8,209 bases of DNA from NCBI GenBank assembly GCA_002390025.1, contig DGRU01000124.1, positions 1 through 8,209 of the forward strand. Reading direction: 5' to 3'. How positions within the stretch are numbered: the first letter of the stretch is position 1; each line of letters starts with the position of its first letter. Shown piece after piece: positions 4,303 through 8,209 of this stretch. The notes below the pieces were generated by a model. It was not told the origin of the DNA, ran no database searches, and was given only the letters and a program-made list of their open reading frames with translations. Position numbers and translations under genes: made by a program. The stretch is from Lachnospiraceae bacterium UBA4380. Its GTDB lineage: Bacteria; Bacillota; Clostridia; Lachnospirales; Lachnospiraceae.

Positions 4303-6609
4303 ATGTACGGTGAGACCGATTTCACACAGGAACTTCTGTCCTCTGCCTGGCCTGACTGGAAGCTGTCTTCCAGGCTCGGCAGGGGAAGCTACGGATCCGT
4401 CTATGAGATCTACAGAGATGATTTGGGGACACGCTACACAGGTGCCCTGAAAGTCCTGTACATAGAGACCGGAGATCCCGAAGGCAGCACGATCCCGGAT
4501 GCGGCATTTCCGCTCCCTCCAGCTTCTGCGGGCACTGACGGCTCGTCTGCTTCCGGCAGTTCATCTGCCCACCCCTTCCTGCAATATGCTTCCGACAGCA
4601 TGATCGAGGATTTCATCGTCAGCGTAAGCGCGGAGATCAGGACGATGATCGACCTCAAGGGGCACCCCCACATAGTCTCTATCGAGGATTATGCCGTGCG
4701 GCGGGGGAAGGGCTTCTGCGCCATCCTGATCCGCATGGAAAAGCTGGAGGCCCTGAACGCCTATATCAGGCGGACGGGAAGCATGTCCCGCAGCGAAGTG
4801 ATCCGGCTGGGGTCCGAAATCTGCGATGCCCTCTCCCTCTGCGAAAAAAAGAATATCATACACAGGGATATCAAACTCGGCAATCTGTTTTTCAGTGAAA
4901 AGACCGGCTACAAGCTCGGTGATTTCGGAATTTCCCGCACTATGTCCTCCATCTATGAAAAGGCATCCATGAGCGGCAGCGGGACTCCGCAGTATATGGC
5001 ACCGGAAGTCTACCGCGGAGAGAGATACAATAATACAGCCGATCTTTACTCTCTCGGCATGGTCCTCTATATCCTCATGAATGATTTTGTGCCCCCTCTG
5101 TGCCGGGACTATCCCGGAAGCACAGACCGTATGGCCGTCATTCATCAGGCTAATATGCGGCGCATGCAGGGAGAACCCCTGCCCAGGCCTTCCCTGGCGG
5201 ATGACCGGCTGGCCGCAGTCATTCTCCGCGCATGCTCCCCGAATCCGGAACAGCGCTTTCCCACGGCGGACGCATTCAAAAAAGCCCTGCAGCAGTGCAC
5301 GGTCCCTGCCTCCGCACCGGACAAGAGCGGCGGCAGGATGCAGAGCCGGATCGTAAGAAATTTTCCCACACAAGTCTCCCCTGTAGACAGTTCCCGAAGC
5401 CGGGGCGGCACGGATCCGTACGCTGCCTCCTCTACACAGCCTGTCAGCAGTCCCTCCGGTTACGGTGACTATACTGATCCGGGAACCCCTTCCGGCACAG
5501 GGCGAGGCGGTCAGGACCACAGACGTCTGCCGCTCCTTCCCATCATAGGCGTCCTCTGTCTTGCCGCTGTTGTCATCATCCTGGTCACAGCCGCCAGGCT
5601 GGCCGGCGGAAAAGACAGCAGTCATGAAACAGCTGACAAGGCCCCTGCGGATTCACAGGTGACCTCCTCCGGCGGAGCCGCAGATGGCGGCGAAGAAGAA
5701 GCCGCAGAGGATACGGAGTCAGAGGATACGGAGACTGAAGCAGTCACTGCCGAAGCAGAAGCAGCCCCGGAAACTGAGGCCGGCGCCCCGGCATCATCGC
5801 CTGAAAATCCCGCAGCACAGGCCGATAGTCCGGCAGCACAGGCCAATAGTCCGGCAGCAGAATCCGATACTCCCGAGACGGTCACAAGGTCCATGACCGA
5901 TCCGATCGAGTGGAGCGACAGTACTCTTCGGGATGCCGTCTGCAATTATCTGGCCTTTGACGGCACAATGACCTACAAAGACGCCTCTGCGGTCAAGGAA
6001 CTGGATCTCACGGAGGCAGGTATCACGGACATCTCGGATCTGGAGTACTTTACCAGGATTGAGACCTTGGATCTGGCAGGGAATTCCGTTGAGGACCTCT
6101 CCCCTCTGGCCGGTCTTCACAGTCTTAAATCTCTCCACCTGGAGAACAACAAGATCAGCGATCTGTCACCCATCTCGGGGCTGACCGGTCTCGACCATCT
6201 GGATCTGTGCGGGAATTTTCTCACGGACATCTCGGATCTGAAGGATCTGAAATCGCTCAAAATGCTCGATATCCGGGAAAACTTCATTTCCGACATCAGC
6301 GTCCTGGAAGACAAAGTGCTCATGACAGACCTCTTCATGGGCAGCAACCAGATCAGCGATATTTCCTGCCTTGCCGGTATGACCGGCCTCAATTACCTGA
6401 ACATCAGCTACAATGAGATCGAAGACATCAGTGTTGTGGGAAATATGACAGACCTGCGGGTACTGACCATGACCTCCAACAAGATCAAAGACATCAGCTG
6501 TCTGCGAAACTGCCCGAAAATCTACCATCTGAAGATGAAAGAAAACCTTGTGACGGACTTCTCTGTTCTTGACACTCTCAAGAGCCTGGACCACATCGAA
6601 CATGACTGA
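4303..6609 (+). CDS. Transmembrane Ser/Thr protein kinase with extracellular leucine-rich repeats
   Basis: 768-residue receptor-like kinase. Residues about 20-330 are a complete Hanks-type kinase: glycine loop GRGSYGSV (26-33), Lys50, probable helix-C Glu111, HRDIKLGN with Asp189, DFG (207-209), and GTPQYMAPE (227-235) ending the activation segment. A Pro/Ser/Ala-rich insert of about 45 residues (56-100) separates the beta-3 lysine from helix C. Residues 340-405 are a low-complexity juxtamembrane region with many Ser/Thr/Pro. One membrane helix spans about 409-431 after HRR. An acidic Glu/Ala/Pro stalk (about 440-525) holds a repeated seven-residue unit. A cap (535-566) leads into nine internalin-like repeats of exactly 22 residues starting at Leu567, 589, 611, 633, 655, 677, 699, 721 and 743, each like LHLENNKISDLSPISGL. 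Topology by analogy with PknB-type kinases: kinase inside, LRR outside. The ligand and the phosphorylated targets are unknown. GGGAG lies 7 nt before the ATG. The upstream secreted peptidase gene may be in the same operon. Confidence 0.93.
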   Translation: MYGETDFTQELLSSAWPDWKLSSRLGRGSYGSVYEIYRDDLGTRYTGALKVLYIETGDPEGSTIPDAAFPLPPASAGTDGSSASGSSSAHPFLQYASDSMIEDFIVSVSAEIRTMIDLKGHPHIVSIEDYAVRRGKGFCAILIRMEKLEALNAYIRRTGSMSRSEVIRLGSEICDALSLCEKKNIIHRDIKLGNLFFSEKTGYKLGDFGISRTMSSIYEKASMSGSGTPQYMAPEVYRGERYNNTADLYSLGMVLYILMNDFVPPLCRDYPGSTDRMAVIHQANMRRMQGEPLPRPSLADDRLAAVILRACSPNPEQRFPTADAFKKALQQCTVPASAPDKSGGRMQSRIVRNFPTQVSPVDSSRSRGGTDPYAASSTQPVSSPSGYGDYTDPGTPSGTGRGGQDHRRLPLLPIIGVLCLAAVVIILVTAARLAGGKDSSHETADKAPADSQVTSSGGAADGGEEEAAEDTESEDTETEAVTAEAEAAPETEAGAPASSPENPAAQADSPAAQANSPAAESDTPETVTRSMTDPIEWSDSTLRDAVCNYLAFDGTMTYKDASAVKELDLTEAGITDISDLEYFTRIETLDLAGNSVEDLSPLAGLHSLKSLHLENNKISDLSPISGLTGLDHLDLCGNFLTDISDLKDLKSLKMLDIRENFISDISVLEDKVLMTDLFMGSNQISDISCLAGMTGLNYLNISYNEIEDISVVGNMTDLRVLTMTSNKIKDISCLRNCPKIYHLKMKENLVTDFSVLDTLKSLDHIEHD
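5809..5871 (+). repeat. 21-bp coding tandem repeat in the kinase stalk
   Basis: Three consecutive 21-bp units (5809-5829, 5830-5850, 5851-5871) encode PAAQADS, PAAQANS and PAAESDT. The first two differ at only two bases. In-frame length variation here would lengthen or shorten the extracellular stalk between the membrane and the LRR domain. Confidence 0.75.
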
Positions 6610-6702
6610 CCCTGTGTCCGGCTCTGAACCGGACTGGGACGGCAGCGTTTCAGAGTTTGCAGGACTCATCAGATCCGGCTCCCGGTCAAAGGCAAATATT
6701 AA

Positions 6703-6744
6703 GGCCCGGTCTGCAGAAAGCTCTGCGGCCGGGCCGTGTTTTTT
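6703..6744 (+). terminator. Rho-independent terminator after the kinase gene
   Basis: GGCCCGG (6703-6709) pairs with CCGGGCC (6729-6735), with an inner GCAGA/TCTGC stem and an AAGC loop. GTG and a run of six T follow on the plus strand. It touches the stop codon of the convergent rhomboid gene; on the minus strand the stem is followed by TTAATATTT, so it may work in both directions. Confidence 0.85.
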
Positions 6745-7304
6745 CAGAAAGCCATGAGCAGGACAAAGGTCAGGGCCGCGCCTCCGATCAGTCCGCCCAC
6801 ATGAGCCATCGCATTGATGCTCTTGTTGGAAAAGGTATAGAAGGCATTAATGGCCAGCACTCGAAGAATCCCATACAGGGAGACGCCGCTGTAGCCCGGC
6901 ATTATGGCAAATACCAGATAGGATCCCAGCAGGCCGAAGATTGCACCGGAAGCTCCTGCCGAAATTTTATTCTGCCCGCTGCGGCTCTCCGCGGCATAAC
7001 TGAGCAGATTCCCGGCAAGGCCGCAGAGAATATACAGAGCCAGGAAGAGGGGAACGCCGAAGAAACGCTCCAGGGCAGGTCCCAGATTGTAGAGCGAGTA
7101 CATATTGCAGATCAGATGTATAAAGCCGAAATGCAGGAACATGGATGTAAACATCCTGTACCACTGTCCCTTTTTGATATAGGGCCCATACATGGCGCCG
7201 AATTTGAGGGCAGTCTCCCGGTTTTCCGTTCCTCCTGCCATTGTCTCGGCCGCAAAAACCAGAATATTGATACCAATCAGGATATAAGTAGCAGACAGAC
7301 GCAT
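6744..7304 (-). CDS. Rhomboid family intramembrane serine protease
   Basis: Polytopic membrane protein of 186 residues (about six membrane helices) that should cleave membrane proteins within the bilayer. Counting from the ATG at 7304, the catalytic serine is Ser119 in GASGAIFGLLG and the catalytic histidine is His168 in AMAHVGGLIGG. The family signature WYRMFTSMFLHFGFIHLICN contains His58, His63 and Asn67, near the oxyanion site. All key residues are present, so it is probably active. I chose this ATG because GGAGG lies 8 nt upstream; the ATG 11 codons earlier lacks such a site. It is a minimal six-helix rhomboid without extra domains. It is convergent with the LRR-kinase gene and shares its terminator region. 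The substrate is unknown. Confidence 0.93.
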   Translation of the reverse strand: MRLSATYILIGINILVFAAETMAGGTENRETALKFGAMYGPYIKKGQWYRMFTSMFLHFGFIHLICNMYSLYNLGPALERFFGVPLFLALYILCGLAGNLLSYAAESRSGQNKISAGASGAIFGLLGSYLVFAIMPGYSGVSLYGILRVLAINAFYTFSNKSINAMAHVGGLIGGAALTFVLLMAF

Positions 7305-7442
7305 TTTTCTTCCTCCAATCCGTGCCCGCTCGAGCATTTTTATTTATGCATGTTTGATGTTTGTAAACGCGGGATCATTGCCACAAGTATGAACGAAAAT
7401 CTTCCCAAAAACAACCACCCCGCCTTTTTTCAGGAGGCTGTT

Positions 7443-7532
7443 ATGCAAAAGGACTCCGTTTTTCCTCTCCCCGGAAATGATATTCCGGGTCATCGCGAAA
7501 GCCTTCGGTTATCACTCAGATATTCCGTTTAA
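7443..7532 (+). CDS. Possible small ORF of 29 codons with a perfect Shine-Dalgarno
   Basis: The ATG at 7443 is preceded by AGGAGG (7432-7437) with a 5-nt gap, a near-ideal ribosome binding site. The frame reads 29 residues, beginning MQKDSVFPLPGNDIPGHRES and ending LRLSLRYSV, then TAA. The stop is only 6 bp before the stem of the large hairpin at 7539. That layout (binding site, short frame, stop, hairpin) resembles a small peptide gene. I recognise no family, see no membrane segment or leader motif, and find no clear promoter. It may be chance in a non-coding region. Confidence 0.3.
   Translation: MQKDSVFPLPGNDIPGHRESLRLSLRYSV
7470..7489. repeat. Inverted repeat, 7-bp arms
   Basis: CCCGGAA (7470-7476) and TTCCGGG (7483-7489) are exact reverse complements around a 6-nt loop. 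There is no T-run on either side. It lies inside the possible small ORF and about 165 bp upstream of the rhomboid start, so it could be an operator-like dyad. Confidence 0.45.
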
Positions 7533-7535
7533 CAC

Positions 7536-7597
7536 AAAAAAGGATCTGTACTGCATCCTGCCTTCCCGATCGAAAGCGGATACAGTACAGATCCTTT
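7536..7597 (-). terminator. Long-stem terminator of the SH3-protein gene
   Basis: AAAGGATCTGTACTG (7539-7553) is the exact reverse complement of CAGTACAGATCCTTT (7583-7597). After one mismatch the stem continues with ATCC/GGAT. On the minus strand six T residues (complement of 7536-7541) follow, giving a strong intrinsic terminator for the gene ending at 7672. On the plus strand only TTTATCATTATT follows, so termination that way would be weaker. Confidence 0.8.
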
Positions 7598-7625
7598 ATC
7601 ATTATTCATTATTCAATTTTACAGC

Positions 7626-7643
7626 GGGCTGCCTGCGCAGCCC
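7626..7643 (-). repeat. GC-rich hairpin just after the SH3-protein gene
   Basis: GGGCTGC (7626-7632) and GCAGCCC (7637-7643) form a 7-bp stem with a 4-nt loop about 30 nt past the stop codon. No U-tract follows, so it is probably a 3'-end stabiliser ahead of the real terminator at 7536-7597. Confidence 0.5.
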
Positions 7644-7671
7644 GGCGGATCACGTCCGGCCTTTCAGCTTC

Positions 7672-8010
7672 TTATTTAATGTAAGCAGCGTTTACATAGC
7701 CGTCCTTGTGCAGCTTGGAAGAATGCACCTTGATATAGGTAGCTGTTCCGTGGAAATCATTGTGAACGGTTACTGTATCGCCGATCACCTCGACGGTATC
7801 ACCGTTGTAGAGCTGGCCGATCTCATTGCTCGCATCATAGCCGGGAGCACTTCTCAGTGCAAGCCATCCGGAGGACAGGCCTGTAACTGTCTTTTTGGAG
7901 CTGCTGGATTTGATGTGAGGTCCTGCCACAACACCATCTGCGATACGGTCTTTTCCGCCTGCAACTGCCTCAAGTTCAATATCATTTACTTTCTTCATTT
8001 CTTCGCTCAT
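7672..8010 (-). CDS. Double-glycine leader peptide fused to a bacterial SH3 domain (exported)
   Basis: 112-residue protein. Residues 1-19 form a canonical double-glycine leader, MSEEMKKVNDIELEAVAGG: Gly at -1 and -2, Val at -4, Leu at -7, Glu at -8, Val at -12. Such leaders are cut by the C39 domain of peptidase-containing ABC transporters during export. Residues 20-45 are a Gly/Ser/Lys linker. Residues about 48-112 are a bacterial SH3 (SH3b) domain: GWLALRSAPGYDASNEIG, YNGDTVEVIG, and the closing DGYVNAAYIK. The mature product would be a cysteine-free 93-residue protein consisting almost only of SH3b, a fold that often binds cell-wall peptides. No transporter or modification enzyme is in the window, so the exporter is elsewhere or beyond the right edge. 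AAGGAG lies 7 nt before the ATG. The gene is monocistronic here, with its own promoter and terminator. Function may be a bacteriocin-like effector, a wall-binding protein or a signal. Confidence 0.88.
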   Translation of the reverse strand: MSEEMKKVNDIELEAVAGGKDRIADGVVAGPHIKSSSSKKTVTGLSSGWLALRSAPGYDASNEIGQLYNGDTVEVIGDTVTVHNDFHGTATYIKVHSSKLHKDGYVNAAYIK

Positions 8011-8055
8011 GATTTATCTCCTTTTCTGTTCAAACAAAATGTTGTTCTGATCGAT

Positions 8056-8090
8056 CACGCAAGTCTGCGTGTACTCACGCATGTCTGCGT
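8056..8090. promoter_or_regulatory. Twin palindromes 20 bp apart in the SH3-gene leader
   Basis: CACGCAAGTCTGCGT (8056-8070) and CACGCATGTCTGCGT (8076-8090) are 14/15 identical, and each is a dyad ACGCA-N4-TGCGT. The 20-bp period is about two helical turns, so both sites face the same side of the DNA. They lie 46-80 bp upstream of the ATG, downstream of the predicted transcript start. Read as plus-strand RNA, the second hairpin runs into six T residues, so it could also stop transcription entering from the left. Either a pair of operators or tandem RNA hairpins is possible. Confidence 0.6.
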
Positions 8091-8118
8091 TTTTTGTTTG
8101 TTTTTATTTTACGAACTC

Positions 8119-8127
8119 AGTATATCA
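8119..8127 (-). promoter_or_regulatory. Extended -10 promoter of the SH3-protein gene
   Basis: On the minus strand TGATATACT contains TATACT (8119-8124) preceded by TG one base upstream, a good extended -10. The predicted start is near 8112, giving a leader of about 100 nt. No -35 resembling TTGACA sits 16-18 bp upstream, which suggests an activator-dependent promoter. Confidence 0.6.
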
Positions 8128-8135
8128 TGGGATTA

Positions 8136-8152
8136 GTCACAAAAGCGTCACA
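8136..8152 (-). promoter_or_regulatory. 11-bp-spaced direct repeat at the -35 position
   Basis: TGTGAC occurs twice on the minus strand (complement of 8147-8152 and 8136-8141), 11 bp apart start to start. One-turn direct repeats are typical binding sites of OmpR/PhoB-family response regulators. The repeat overlaps the place where a -35 would be, as in activator-dependent promoters. Confidence 0.45.
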
Positions 8153-8209
8153 CACAGGAGTTTTTTTGATATTTTTTGTAAAGGATGTCCCCTGCCGGTC
8201 CCAAAACGG

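Larger units (their letters stand above)
7305..7671. other. Intergenic region between the divergently unlinked rhomboid and SH3-protein genes
   Basis: 367 bp without a confidently called gene. It should contain the rhomboid promoter (minus strand, within about 7305-7450), but no strong -35/-10 pair stands out. It also holds a possible 29-codon plus-strand ORF (7443-7532), an inverted repeat at 7470-7489, a long terminator hairpin at 7536-7597 and a GC-rich hairpin at 7626-7643. Confidence 0.5.

Noticed and set aside
4561..5625. Long minus-strand open frame (354 codons) opposite the kinase
   Set aside because: It is fully antisense to a clear kinase gene, has no recognisable motif and follows from the high GC content of the real gene.
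6657..7532. Plus-strand open frame (291 codons) across the rhomboid gene
   Set aside because: Most of it is antisense to a clear rhomboid protease and it starts next to the kinase terminator; only its last 29 codons, with their own binding site, were kept as a weak candidate.
8056..8090. CRISPR-like repeat array
   Set aside because: Only two short copies with a 5-bp gap; the repeats are palindromic operator- or hairpin-like sites, not repeat-spacer units.

Overview
The window looks like chromosomal DNA of an anaerobic, GC-rich member of the Clostridia (Bacillota), most likely a gut or rumen Lachnospiraceae-type organism. Reasons: an oxygen-sensitive class III ribonucleotide reductase system, strong AGGAG-type ribosome binding sites, a Gram-positive secreted protein with cell-wall-binding (YG/GW-type) repeats, a Hanks-type membrane Ser/Thr kinase and a YunG-like domain. 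The family assignment is inference from gene content only.

Left block (1-2612, all minus strand). A YunG-like/HAD phosphatase fusion gene is followed 40 bp later by nrdG, the radical-SAM activase, and then by a strong intrinsic terminator. After that comes a separate promoter with two NrdR boxes 32 bp apart, a leader of about 170 nt, and the first 177 codons of nrdD, which runs off the left edge. The activase gene is therefore 5' of the reductase gene, and a terminator and a regulated promoter separate them.

Middle block (2919-6609, plus strand). A secreted protein (signal peptide, cell-wall-binding-type repeats, C39-like cysteine peptidase domain) is followed, after 121 bp carrying two tandem duplications, by a 768-residue membrane protein. 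Its cytoplasmic end is a complete Ser/Thr kinase. After one membrane helix and an acidic Ala/Pro-rich stalk it has nine 22-residue leucine-rich repeats outside the cell. This is a bacterial receptor-kinase architecture with a leucine-rich-repeat sensor where a PASTA sensor is more usual. The neighbouring secreted peptidase may work in the same surface process. A shared terminator closes the block.

Right block (6744-8209). A rhomboid intramembrane serine protease (minus strand) is convergent with the kinase. An intergenic zone holds a possible 29-codon plus-strand ORF and a long terminator hairpin. The terminator serves a 112-residue protein (minus strand) with a canonical double-glycine leader fused to a bacterial SH3 domain. 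Its upstream region is ordered: a leader with two near-identical palindromes 20 bp apart, an extended -10 promoter, and an 11-bp-spaced direct repeat where the -35 would be. This points to a regulated, ABC-exported SH3 protein and, with the LRR kinase, is the most novel-looking part of the window.
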